A stretch of DNA of 64,000 nucleotides from Candidatus Hodarchaeaceae archaeon. Lineage in GTDB: Archaea > Hadarchaeota > Hadarchaeia > Hadarchaeales > Hadarchaeaceae. The stretch covers positions 1 to 64,000 of the forward strand of contig JASEGJ010000004.1 of assembly GCA_030018135.1 (NCBI GenBank), read 5' to 3'. Below the pieces are notes generated by a model that saw only the letters and a program-made list of their open reading frames with translations, was not told the DNA's origin and did not search any database. This document shows positions 16,173-24,309 of this stretch, piece by piece (position 1 is the first letter of the stretch; every line of letters starts with the position of its first letter). The translations under genes were made by a program, and so were the position numbers.

Positions 16173-17314
16173 AGCACATTTTTGTGATCGGCGAAAAGGA
16201 AAAGCACGAAATCGAAGTAGACCACGGGTGGCTGGGTAAGGTAACTGTAAGGGTTGATGGAAAAATCAGGTCAAGTAAGCGCCTTCGGAGCTTACAAAGA
16301 GGCTCCTTCTGTAGATTAAAAGTCGGCGAAGAAGAGAAACATGAAGCTGAACTTAAGTTTGAAGGGCTTTTTCCAAAAATCAGATGTTATGTCGATGGAT
16401 ATCCCCAACTACGGGAGGCAATTATTCCTTCCAGATGGAAGAAGCCAATCTCTTTAACTACAATCTTAGTTGTGTGCATCATTGTGGGTTCCATCAGCTT
16501 TTACGGCGGAGCAACATGGATAATTAGAGAATATGATAAAGCACTTGAAAATCTAACTAAAGAATTTACAATTCTTCCTCCATACGTTCAGATTGAAAAT
16601 AGAAATGTAAATATAGTTTTCAAAGCGTCTAATGGAACGTTGCACCACTGGACTATTGGGGTAGATGTCCTAGAGGCACAAATTGAGCTGGGGTATTTAA
16701 GAAGAGAATTAATACCAGATTTATTTCTGCCAATGATAGAAGGTATCTACGAGGCGTATTTGCCGTTAGCTGTTTTAGCCGGCATCAGCTATACTGAGAT
16801 ACAAGAGGTATATGCATCAATAGAAAATCTGAGGTCTTTAGGTATTCAATACATCAACTTAACTGATAACGAAACAGGCGAAAATCATCTTGTAATTGAT
16901 TTCAGACCTTTTGTTATAAACAATTTCGCTGAGGTTATATCCAATCTTTATCATGACTTAGGAAGTAGTGACAAAGCTCTTGTTTACGAAATTTGGTATA
17001 TAGTCACCCAACTGACAACTTATCACTCAGAAATAAAGGAAACTCCCAGATTCCCATTAGAAACATTGATCGGTGGCGGTGGGGATTGCGAAGATTTAGC
17101 AATATTGATAGCGAGCATGCTAAAGGGAGTCCCAGCAAATTACACCATTAAATTGGTTTATATGGACGCCGATAATCCAACAGACCCAAAGGATGTTAAT
17201 CATGTCATCGTTTGGGTCGAAACTCCCAGCGGGTACAAAACTTTTGTCGATGGGACTTCTCATACGGATATGTGTCCATTCACAGAAGTTATTGGGTGGT
17301 ATTTTGACGTTTAA
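16169..17314 (+). CDS. Membrane-anchored transglutaminase-like protein
   Basis: 381 residues. The N-terminal 90 residues form two short repeat-like beta units (HEIEVDHGWLGKV and HEAELKFEGLFPK resemble each other). One membrane helix follows (about 94-117). The large outer part ends in a transglutaminase-like core with GGGGDCEDLA (Cys near 307), VNHVIVWVE (His near 345) and FVDGTSH (Asp near 361), the expected Cys-His-Asp triad. Such proteins are proteases or amidases at the cell surface more often than true transglutaminases. Low GC and AT-rich codon use mark it as part of the island. The partner and substrate are unknown. Confidence 0.8.
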   Translation: MKHIFVIGEKEKHEIEVDHGWLGKVTVRVDGKIRSSKRLRSLQRGSFCRLKVGEEEKHEAELKFEGLFPKIRCYVDGYPQLREAIIPSRWKKPISLTTILVVCIIVGSISFYGGATWIIREYDKALENLTKEFTILPPYVQIENRNVNIVFKASNGTLHHWTIGVDVLEAQIELGYLRRELIPDLFLPMIEGIYEAYLPLAVLAGISYTEIQEVYASIENLRSLGIQYINLTDNETGENHLVIDFRPFVINNFAEVISNLYHDLGSSDKALVYEIWYIVTQLTTYHSEIKETPRFPLETLIGGGGDCEDLAILIASMLKGVPANYTIKLVYMDADNPTDPKDVNHVIVWVETPSGYKTFVDGTSHTDMCPFTEVIGWYFDV

Positions 17315-17338
17315 AATTTGAAATTAAGGAGGAAAAAT

Positions 17339-17476
17339 TTGGACATAACTTTGGACATAACTGGAATCATCGTAACTGTTTGCTGCACTGTTGCGGGTTC
17401 AGTAGCAATCGCATTTGTAAATGCATCACAAATTTGTCAATACATAACTAGAGAGGAAGTTTTTGTTTCAACATAA
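17339..17476 (+). CDS. Small single-pass membrane protein (45 residues)
   Basis: The TTG at 17339 follows an excellent AAGGAGG ribosome-binding site at 8 nt. The frame encodes a 45-residue protein with one hydrophobic helix (about residues 9-30, containing a CC pair) and a short charged tail (ITREEVFVST). It starts 24 nt after the transglutaminase-like gene and is probably co-transcribed with it. No relative is recognised. The ribosome-binding site and the clean hydrophobic profile are the evidence that it is real. Confidence 0.6.
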   Translation: MDITLDITGIIVTVCCTVAGSVAIAFVNASQICQYITREEVFVST

Positions 17477-17544
17477 GAAGATTTTTAGGTGGAGTAAGTT
17501 CTAAACGGAGGCCCAGAGCCCCCATTCCGTTTCCTTTGAAAGAT

Positions 17545-17623
17545 GGTTATTTGCTTGAGAAAGCAAATGAAAAGCCAGATAAGGAAGAGCGGTTATTTGG
17601 TTGAAAAAGCAGGTGAAAGTTTA
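17545..17623 (+). repeat. Imperfect tandem repeat, about 33 nt units, 46-nt period
   Basis: Two units share GGTTATTTG-TTGA-AAAGCA-TGAAA, at 17545 and 17591. A GGTTATTTG also occurs in the cas1 remnant at 15831. With only two diverged copies this is not a CRISPR array. Confidence 0.5.
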
Positions 17624-17633
17624 AAGATCGGCT

Positions 17634-17789
17634 TGGCTTTTCTTTAACTTCTCCGGTCATTTTCGGTCATTATGGGTAATCCCATCGTTTAAATAAAGCA
17701 ATAAAAGTATGTGGTTTTTCAGACCGAGTTACAGGCAAAAGGATGTTTTAATTAGCCTTTTGTGGCTTTTCTTTGACCTCTTCGGTCAT
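17634..17789 (+). repeat. Duplicated promoter-proximal element
   Basis: Copy A (17634-17660) and copy B (17763-17789) share TGGCTTTTCTTT-AC-TCT-CGGTCAT with few differences. Each is followed some 30 nt later by an ATCRTTTAAA TATA-like box. The duplication has left two potential promoters upstream of the secreted protease gene, or two binding sites for one regulator. Confidence 0.55.
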
Positions 17790-17849
17790 AACGAGAACAG
17801 CAAATCATTTAAAGCGCTTAAGACCACTATCTTCAGAGGAGGTAAAAAA

Positions 17850-18593
17850 ATGAGGAAAATAATAACATTGCTCATGGGCCTAGCGATCGTTTTGAGCACA
17901 ACTGTATCTGCCAGCGCACAAAAATCCCATGATGTCGCCAACGCGTCCCAAGATATCATCATCGAGAAGTACGTACACTACGTCACCCCTCCGTGGGCGG
18001 GCTGGCGAGTCTCGACGGACGAAAACGACCCATCTTACAAGCTTTTCAGGGGCGGGGTCAAGTGGTCGTCTGCAAGCTTGCCTGTGACCTATCACGTAGA
18101 TCCGGATAACGCTCCAGTGGGAGCCGTCTCAGAAGTTCAAACGGCGTTTGAAACTTGGGACAATGTTGTAACAACCGAGCTATACAATTATGCCATTGTG
18201 AATTCGGACGCGCAACCAAGTTTGGACACTGGAGTAGTCGATTACGTAAACACGGTCACCTGGCGCCCGATACCTGACACCACGATAATAGCTGTGACCT
18301 ACCTCGCTTGGAATCGCGTGACCAAGGAACTTGTCGAATTTGACATAATCTTTAACAGCAATTTGGCTTGGGACATCGACAGAGACGGCGAGGGTGGAGT
18401 CGAATTAACTGGCGATAATTTCGATGTCAGAAACATAGCCACTCATGAAGCTGGCCACACGCTAGTGCTTGACGATCTATACAAGCCAAAAGCCAGGGAG
18501 CTGACAATGTACGGCTATTCGGAGCCAAGGGAAACGAAGAAAAGATCGCTAGGGCTCGGAGACAGGCTGGGAATAGAGAAGCTCTACGCCTGA
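17850..18593 (+). CDS. Secreted matrixin-like zinc metalloprotease
   Basis: 247 residues starting at the ATG preceded by AGAGGAGG. An N-terminal signal peptide is clear (MRKIITLLMGLAIVLS then ASAQ cleavage region). The mature part ends in HEAGHTLVLDD near residue 199, a Met-turn ELTMYGY about 20 residues later, and a basic tail. This is the metzincin/M10 layout, with Asp in place of the third His ligand, as in some matrixin-like prokaryotic enzymes. The upstream repeats and strong ribosome-binding site suggest regulated expression. It is the last gene of the AT-rich island and probably an extracellular protease. Confidence 0.82.
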   Translation: MRKIITLLMGLAIVLSTTVSASAQKSHDVANASQDIIIEKYVHYVTPPWAGWRVSTDENDPSYKLFRGGVKWSSASLPVTYHVDPDNAPVGAVSEVQTAFETWDNVVTTELYNYAIVNSDAQPSLDTGVVDYVNTVTWRPIPDTTIIAVTYLAWNRVTKELVEFDIIFNSNLAWDIDRDGEGGVELTGDNFDVRNIATHEAGHTLVLDDLYKPKARELTMYGYSEPRETKKRSLGLGDRLGIEKLYA

Positions 18594-18623
18594 TTGGTAA
18601 AAGTCTCTGAGGCGTTGGTATGG

Positions 18624-18655
18624 GGGCGCCGCGAGCGCCTCGATTTTTTATTTTT
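18624..18655 (+). terminator. Hairpin plus T-rich terminator of the protease gene
   Basis: Stem GGCGC (18625-18629) pairs with GCGCC (18635-18639) around a 5-nt loop. Runs of six and five T follow (18644-18655). Confidence 0.75.
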
Positions 18656-19286
18656 CTAAAAGGTTCACCCTGACCCCTCAAACCACCCATTTCCCAGCCC
18701 CCTCAACAACCCTTTCAAAAAGCGTTGACGGCAAATCTTGACCCAAATTCGCTGACCCTAATTCGATTTTGGCGATTTCTGGCGAAGGCAAACGGGGCGA
18801 GAATCTGCGGCATAAATTCGAAAGGAGCGATTTAAAGGCTTTTCTTCCTGTTCCCAAGCTGTATAGGGCTGATTTTGACAAGTTCTATACCAGAGAAGTT
18901 TCAGATGGCATATTTTTGAGGCTGAAAATGGGAAAATAGTAAAAAAAGTTAAGATTTAACTTTTATAATCTTGGCAACTCCGACCTTAAAATCATACTGC
19001 TATCTCGGCTTTCAAACGTTTGAACGCCGCCATAATGGGGGTCTGCTATATGAGGAAACGTTTCCTCATGGGTCTTCTCGGTGTGGTCTGAACGCCACCG
19101 TGGTGGAAGCCCAACTTTTTTCAGGGGGCAGAGCCTGCCCTTTGAAATTTTAGGGGAACTCCACCATGGTGGAAGCCCGCCCCCGCGTTTCAGAACCTAG
19201 ATTTTGAAACCTTTGAGGCCAACGGGTGGGATAGCGCCTTGGAGTCAAAAAAAATAAAGGTAGGGAAAACAAAGATAACTCTAAAG
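18656..19286. other. Gene-poor remnant region with an unassigned 65-codon frame
   Basis: No complete gene is supported. A plus-strand open frame from 18742 to 18939 encodes about 65 residues (containing PKLYRADFDKFYTREVSDG) without a good start. It could be the end of a decayed gene, but I do not recognise it. The right part, 19011-19180, is rich in palindromes (separate entry). The region ends at the secD stop. Confidence 0.5.
19011..19180. repeat. Cluster of palindromes with three diverged repeat units
   Basis: TTCAAACGTTTGAA (19011-19024) and ATGAGGAAACGTTTCCTCAT (19050-19069) are perfect palindromes sharing an AAACGTTT core. Three units of the form GAACKCCRCC-RTGGNGG begin at 19022, 19090 and 19156, spaced 68 and 66 nt. 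The third holds the perfect palindrome CCACCATGGTGG. A GGGCA-GAGCC-TGCCC hairpin lies between units two and three, at about 19126-19140. Confidence 0.6.
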
Positions 19287-21038
19287 TTATCGTGCCGTAA
19301 TTTCTGGCTGTTCTTTAATCAGTAGAATACTGATTATGCGGGCATAAGCCGGCCGCGTTATGATCACGGCCGAAAGCACGCCTATGATGGTGATTAGCGC
19401 AAAGCCCCTCATTGCCCCGAAGCCGAGCGATGCGAGCGAGACCATCGCCGCGATGGTCGTTGCAGCAGCGGCGAAAATTATAGAAAAAGCCCTCTCGATC
19501 CGCCCACTTAGGCTCACCCTCCTTGCTTGCGGCAACCCGCCTCGAAGCACCTCATCTGTTATTATAATTTGGTGGTCCACCCCCGTGCCGATGACTGTGA
19601 GGAGGCCACCAATTTCAGGCAATCCTATGGTCCAACGAATGGCAGATGCCAAGCCGAGCGTGATGATCAGCTCACATAACATGGTTCCCACAATCGCACC
19701 TGCAATTTTCAAACGTCGATAACGCAGGTAAAGTAGTGCCCAAATCCCGATAAGTGCGCCAAGCCCAGCCCTGAGGGCCTCGCTTTTGATTTCCGCACCT
19801 AGTCGTGGTTCGATCTCGGTTTCGCCCTCAAATGATATCCTAACGGGCAACCTTTGAGATAGCAATATCTCCAAATCTTTAGCGTCTGCCTCGGCATCTC
19901 TCTTAGATGTCCTAACGCCGGTAATCTCCACATCTTTAGCCACTGTTCCAGCGACTTCTGCAGCAATCTCAGGCGCGGATTTCACGCCACAAGCTCGTTG
20001 TATCCACTCGTCAATCGATTCGCCAGTTATCTTGGGGATGCTCTCAATTGCCGGATAAAGCGTTATGACATTATCGATAACGCTTTCAGCGAAATCTCTT
20101 TCGTCTCCAAGGAGAACCACACGAGTTTTGATCCCTTCCTGTTCCTGTAAAAATTGAAAAGTTTCGGGCGGTATAAAATCAAATAGTACCCCAACTGCAG
20201 GGACCTGCAGGTAAAAACTATACGCGCCCGCAGTAACATAAAACATCCTTGCATTTTCATCATAAGTCATATCGGTGGGTTGCTCGACCAAAAGCTGTTT
20301 GTTGAATACAAGTATCGCATCGTCCGGACGGTCGAGATACATTACTAGTCTATGTCCACCCTTGCCAGTTGATGCCTCCGCAAACCGTTGGGCACCATTC
20401 TCGGAGATTCTAAATGGTACATGATACTTGTAATTACCATCTGGAAGAGATTCAAGCCTTACCAAACCAACACGCTCAATGTCGCCGCCGCGCAGAACCA
20501 AGGTATTTTCGATGAATGCCTCCAGTCTGCCTTGTCTTCCAAGCCTTTCCTTTGCACGCTCTGGTTCGAGGCCAGAAATCTCAAAAAGTATGAAGTTAAG
20601 CCCAACGGGTTTAAATTGAGTACCGATAGTTCCAAATGGATCAACTCGCGCTTGGAGAATGTGCATAACTTCGTTACGCGTTGCATCGCTTACTTTTTCT
20701 TGCATGTCCACAACCTTGCCTAAATTGTCGATTATTGTCGCGACTAAATTTTCGGTAACGGCTCTACCGATCTCAACTGTGACCTCTTTGGCAATCTCAT
20801 TGTAGGATATCGCCCTGACTGTCAAGAGCAGGTTATCCTTCAGCGTGACAACAAGGTCGTCAAGCACATTCTCATTATCAACTTTGATCGTAACGTGCGA
20901 TGCCTCTAACCTTAACATTATCCTCGAGCCACCGGCGATGTCCACCCCATATTGAATACTTGGCCTTATGAGAAGTGCCGCCGACAAAAGCGCAAGGATC
21001 ACGAGTAGCGAGATGCGCCATTCCTTAAATGCTGACAT
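19287..21038 (-). CDS. secD: Protein-export membrane protein SecD
   Basis: 583 residues with an N-terminal membrane helix, the conserved GVDIAGGSRIMLRLE segment near 31-45, a large exported P1-like domain, and five membrane helices in the last 190 residues that include the SecD/F family motif region (GTGVDHQIIITDEVLR near 493). With SecF it uses the proton gradient to assist late translocation through SecYE in archaea, which lack YajC. secF precedes it and the coding regions overlap by 14 nt, so they form one operon. Confidence 0.95.
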   Translation of the reverse strand: MSAFKEWRISLLVILALLSAALLIRPSIQYGVDIAGGSRIMLRLEASHVTIKVDNENVLDDLVVTLKDNLLLTVRAISYNEIAKEVTVEIGRAVTENLVATIIDNLGKVVDMQEKVSDATRNEVMHILQARVDPFGTIGTQFKPVGLNFILFEISGLEPERAKERLGRQGRLEAFIENTLVLRGGDIERVGLVRLESLPDGNYKYHVPFRISENGAQRFAEASTGKGGHRLVMYLDRPDDAILVFNKQLLVEQPTDMTYDENARMFYVTAGAYSFYLQVPAVGVLFDFIPPETFQFLQEQEGIKTRVVLLGDERDFAESVIDNVITLYPAIESIPKITGESIDEWIQRACGVKSAPEIAAEVAGTVAKDVEITGVRTSKRDAEADAKDLEILLSQRLPVRISFEGETEIEPRLGAEIKSEALRAGLGALIGIWALLYLRYRRLKIAGAIVGTMLCELIITLGLASAIRWTIGLPEIGGLLTVIGTGVDHQIIITDEVLRGGLPQARRVSLSGRIERAFSIIFAAAATTIAAMVSLASLGFGAMRGFALITIIGVLSAVIITRPAYARIISILLIKEQPEITAR

Positions 21039-21918
21039 AGTACTCCCTCCCCTTCAGGCGCTCAGCATACCACAACACCATGCCCGCGTTTAGGAACCAA
21101 GTATTGATGGTGCCAACAAGGATGCCAAATATCAAAACAGCCGTCAACTGGTAAAGCGCCGGAGTTATCGTAATAACATTTATAGTAACAACCGCCAGCA
21201 GAGTCGTACCGCTCATCATCAGACCAGTCTTCATGGCATCGGCCATGCGCTCACGTACTTCGCCGCCCAAGCGCTTTAACACGCGAACTGACAACAGGAT
21301 ATGCGTGTCGACCAAGTAGCCAACCAGCATGAGTATGCCGGCAACTGATGCCAAACTAAGGGGTACTCCAAATGCTGCCATGAATCCAACTACGCCCAAC
21401 ATGTCGAGGCCGATGCAGAGTAGAATGACGCCAACGGTTAGGCTGTGCCTAAAAGTGATGAAGATGATGATCGCCATCGCAATTACGGCGACGGTTATCG
21501 CCCACTGCGCCTGCTCCTTATAGATGCTGGTGATTATTGGCCCCGCTGATTCCGCGCTGTAGCTTCCAACTACGCTAAATTCTTCCGAAAGAATTTCCCT
21601 AAGCTGAGCCTTCTCGTCGTCGCTCAAAACTTTATCCGTCTCGACATCTAGACCAAACCTGCCTGTTAGGCGGGTACGGTCTTCGGTGGCCTTCACATCG
21701 ACCCCAGCGCCGAGAAACTCTTTGACCCTAGGCTCAATAGCACCAATGTCGGGACTATTGTCAAGCTCCCGCACGCGTATGAGCGTGCCGCCCTTGAATT
21801 CCATGCTCATGGGAACGCCGCGGATGAATATAGCCGCCGCTAGGATTGCCGTTAGAACCAAGGAGACCGCAATCATCTGACGGGAATTCATATGCTTAAC
21901 TGGCCAGGTGATGTCCAT
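21025..21918 (-). CDS. secF: Protein-export membrane protein SecF
   Basis: 297 residues: first membrane helix at about 15-33, the family segment SMEFKGGTLIRV near 37-48, an external domain, then five membrane helices with GYLVDTHILLSVRVL near 203. The ATG at 21918 is preceded by AAGAGGAG and is preferred over the longer frame reaching 22068, which would overlap the divergent trmI gene. It acts together with SecD, encoded immediately downstream with overlap. Confidence 0.95.
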   Translation of the reverse strand: MDITWPVKHMNSRQMIAVSLVLTAILAAAIFIRGVPMSMEFKGGTLIRVRELDNSPDIGAIEPRVKEFLGAGVDVKATEDRTRLTGRFGLDVETDKVLSDDEKAQLREILSEEFSVVGSYSAESAGPIITSIYKEQAQWAITVAVIAMAIIIFITFRHSLTVGVILLCIGLDMLGVVGFMAAFGVPLSLASVAGILMLVGYLVDTHILLSVRVLKRLGGEVRERMADAMKTGLMMSGTTLLAVVTINVITITPALYQLTAVLIFGILVGTINTWFLNAGMVLWYAERLKGREYYVSI

Positions 21919-21984
21919 ATCGCTCCTCTTTTTTACGTCGTGTGCCGCGTATATAAGTTCGGCGAGGCAAAAACTGGTGATTAG

Positions 21985-22740
21985 ATGATCGAGGAAGGCG
22001 AAAGGGTAGTCCTCATAGACGAAAGGGGCCGGAAGTATTTGGTCGCGGCTGAACCTATGCAGCTTCATACAGATCTTGGTGTAGTCGACCTAAGCACCGT
22101 GATCGGACAAGAACCCGGCGCGAGGCTGAAATCGCACACCGACAAGGAGTTCATCGTGCTAAGGCCGCGCATAACCGACTATCTGCAAAAGATGAGGCGC
22201 GTGCCGCAGATAATGTTGCCGAAGGATGCGGCGCAGATAGTTGCATACACAGGCGTTGGTCCCGGCGATTTGGTCGTGGATGCGGGCACCGGCTCGGGCG
22301 CATTGGCGATATTTTTGGGCAACCTCGTGAGGCCAAATGGGCACGTGACCAGCTACGAGGTTAGGGAGGACTTTGCCCGTTTAGCTGAGCAAAACATTCG
22401 CGAGGCCGGCCTCAGCGACATCGTGAGGGTAAAGCTCAAGGATATCTACGAAGGTATCGATGAACGAGACATTGACTTAGTGACGCTCGACCTGGCACAA
22501 CCTGAGCTGGCGCTACCTCACGTCGAGCTGGCGCTCAAACCCGGTGGACATTTAGCGGTGTTTTCGCCCTGCATCGAACATATCCAAAGGCTCTATCAGG
22601 AGTTGCCAAAATACCGATTTACGAATTGCCGCACTATCGAGTGCCTCGTTCGTGAATTTGAGGTTAGGCCTGGCGCTACCCGCCCCAGAACGCGCATGGT
22701 CGCGCACACGGGCTACCTTACCTTCGCACGCAGGGTGTAG
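21985..22740 (+). CDS. trmI: tRNA (adenine-N1)-methyltransferase, TrmI family
   Basis: 251 residues: a small N-terminal beta domain, then a class I SAM-dependent methyltransferase with VVDAGTGSGALAIFL near 97-109 (motif I), TSYEVREDF near 119, and a LDLAQPE motif IV near 165. Archaeal TrmI makes m1A at positions 57/58 of tRNA T-loops. That residue identity is from family knowledge. The RRVPQIMLPKD segment near 72 is characteristic. The gene is divergent from secF. Confidence 0.93.
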   Translation: MIEEGERVVLIDERGRKYLVAAEPMQLHTDLGVVDLSTVIGQEPGARLKSHTDKEFIVLRPRITDYLQKMRRVPQIMLPKDAAQIVAYTGVGPGDLVVDAGTGSGALAIFLGNLVRPNGHVTSYEVREDFARLAEQNIREAGLSDIVRVKLKDIYEGIDERDIDLVTLDLAQPELALPHVELALKPGGHLAVFSPCIEHIQRLYQELPKYRFTNCRTIECLVREFEVRPGATRPRTRMVAHTGYLTFARRV

Positions 22741-22752
22741 ATCGGTAGGACA

Positions 22753-23145
22753 TTAAACTAGCCGCGCTTTGTACCCGTAATAAATGACCCCATCTTCGCC
22801 CTCTTGCCCCACCCGTCTGAATACCATCTCTACATCATCGCCGATCTTGACTTGGTTTGGATCGCAGTCCGTAATTTGCGCGGTTAGGCGCGGACCTTCC
22901 TCGAGTTCCACTATCGCCAGTGCGTAAGGCGCCTGACCTTCAAAGCCGTTTGGCGGCACATGGACAACGGTAAACGAAACTATCTTGCCGCGATCCTTCA
23001 GCTTATGTGGCTCGAGCTTTCCCACGCGCCTGCAACCGGGACAGATAAAGCGGGGGGGGAATAACACCCTGTTACAGTTCTTGCATTTCACGCCAATCAG
23101 ATTGTATCGGTTTGGTATCTCGCGCCAAAATCTTGGGACACCCAT
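22753..23145 (-). CDS. DUF35 OB-fold/zinc-ribbon protein of the thiolase-HMGCS complex
   Basis: 130 residues with an N-terminal rubredoxin-like zinc ribbon (CKNCNRVLFPPRFICPGC at about 21-38) and an OB fold. In methanogenic archaea this protein bridges acetoacetyl-CoA thiolase and HMG-CoA synthase into one complex that channels acetoacetyl-CoA. The gene directly follows the thiolase gene (stop and start adjoin) in the same operon, which supports the same role here. Confidence 0.92.
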   Translation of the reverse strand: MGVPRFWREIPNRYNLIGVKCKNCNRVLFPPRFICPGCRRVGKLEPHKLKDRGKIVSFTVVHVPPNGFEGQAPYALAIVELEEGPRLTAQITDCDPNQVKIGDDVEMVFRRVGQEGEDGVIYYGYKARLV

Positions 23146-24309
23146 TTAATCACCCCTCTTAAATATGTGTACGACAGCTGTCCCCCCAGACCCTCCAACG
23201 TTGTGCGTTAGCCCGATTTGTGCGCCCTCGACCTGCCTTTTGCCCGCCTCACCTGATAATTGCTGTGCAATCTCTACGGCTTGAGCAATCCCAGTTGCAC
23301 CAACCGGATGTCCTTTGCCCTTGAGTCCGCCGCTTGTGTTGATCGGTATCCTGCCGCCCAGCGCCGTCTCCCCCTGCTCAGTTATTTTTCCGCCCTCCCC
23401 CTTCTTGCAGAAGCCGAGATCTTCGATCGCCATTATCTCAGCTATGGTGAAGCAATCGTGGACTTCGGCCAAGTCTACATCCCGCGCCTCAACGCCTGCC
23501 ATTTTGTATGCCGCCCTCACCGCTTCAACTGTCGCGCGCAAGCCAGTTAATGTCTGACGATCGTGGAGGGATATGGCATCGCTGGCTTGTCCGGTCCCAG
23601 CAATTAAGATTGGGGTGTCCGTGTAACGCCTTGCCTTCTCAGCTGGGACCAAGATCGCACAGGCGGCGCCATCGGTGATAGGTGAACAATCCAATAGCTT
23701 TAGGGGGGACGCGACCAGCGCGGATTTCAGCACGTCCTCTATGGTTACCTCCATGTGATATTGCGCGCATGGGTTAAAACAGGCATTATGGTGATTTTTG
23801 ACAGCCACCATGGCCATTTGTTCCTCCGTCGTGCCATATTCGTGCATGTGGCGCCTAGCCATGAGCGCATAGATGCCCGGAAAGGTCGATCCGACGAAGG
23901 CCTCCCACTCCTGATCCGCGGCGGTCGCAAGCGCTTCGGTGGTCTGTTCGGCCAAAATATCCGTCATCTTCTCTATACCTGCTGCGACAACGATGTCGTG
24001 TATGCCGGAGGCCACCGCTATGAATGCTTGGCGCAGCGCTAGCCCACCGGAAGCGCAAGCGGCCTCAACCCTAGTGCAGGGTATTGGCAATAGTCCAGCG
24101 TGATCCACGATGAGCGAGGCTATATGCTCTTGGTGGATGAATTGTCCAGCTGACATGTTTCCAACGTACATTGCATCGATTTGCTTACCGTCAATGCCAG
24201 CATCCTCGATGGCTCGCGCACCAGCTTCGACAATCATCTGCCTAAACGAGACATCCCAGAGTTCACCGAACTTTGTCAATCCCACGCCTATTATCGCTAC
24301 CTTTCGCAT
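23146..24309 (-). CDS. Acetyl-CoA C-acetyltransferase (archaeal thiolase)
   Basis: 387 residues of the archaeal SCP-x-like thiolase family: nucleophile Cys in [14 protein letters not shown] near 85, the NHHNA segment near 180, HDCFTIAE near 280, and [11 protein letters not shown] near 343. The C-terminal CxG of bacterial thiolases is replaced by NVGGSGG, as in the archaeal HMGCS-coupled enzymes. It condenses two acetyl-CoA to acetoacetyl-CoA for the mevalonate pathway. It abuts HMGCS upstream and DUF35 downstream. Confidence 0.93.
   Translation of the reverse strand: MRKVAIIGVGLTKFGELWDVSFRQMIVEAGARAIEDAGIDGKQIDAMYVGNMSAGQFIHQEHIASLIVDHAGLLPIPCTRVEAACASGGLALRQAFIAVASGIHDIVVAAGIEKMTDILAEQTTEALATAADQEWEAFVGSTFPGIYALMARRHMHEYGTTEEQMAMVAVKNHHNACFNPCAQYHMEVTIEDVLKSALVASPLKLLDCSPITDGAACAILVPAEKARRYTDTPILIAGTGQASDAISLHDRQTLTGLRATVEAVRAAYKMAGVEARDVDLAEVHDCFTIAEIMAIEDLGFCKKGEGGKITEQGETALGGRIPINTSGGLKGKGHPVGATGIAQAVEIAQQLSGEAGKRQVEGAQIGLTHNVGGSGGTAVVHIFKRGD

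Larger units (their letters stand above)
17477..17849. other. Intergenic region with two repeat pairs and protease promoter
   Basis: No gene is supported here. The stretch contains a pair of imperfect repeats beginning GGTTATTTG (17545 and 17591), a second pair beginning TGGCTTTTCTTT (17634 and 17763), and a TATA-like ATTTAAAG near 17808-17815. The last lies about 35 nt before the protease ATG, consistent with the protease promoter. Confidence 0.6.

Noticed and set aside
17541-17625. CRISPR array near the cas1 relic
   Set aside because: Only two diverged units with no conserved spacer-repeat pattern; kept as an imperfect repeat only.
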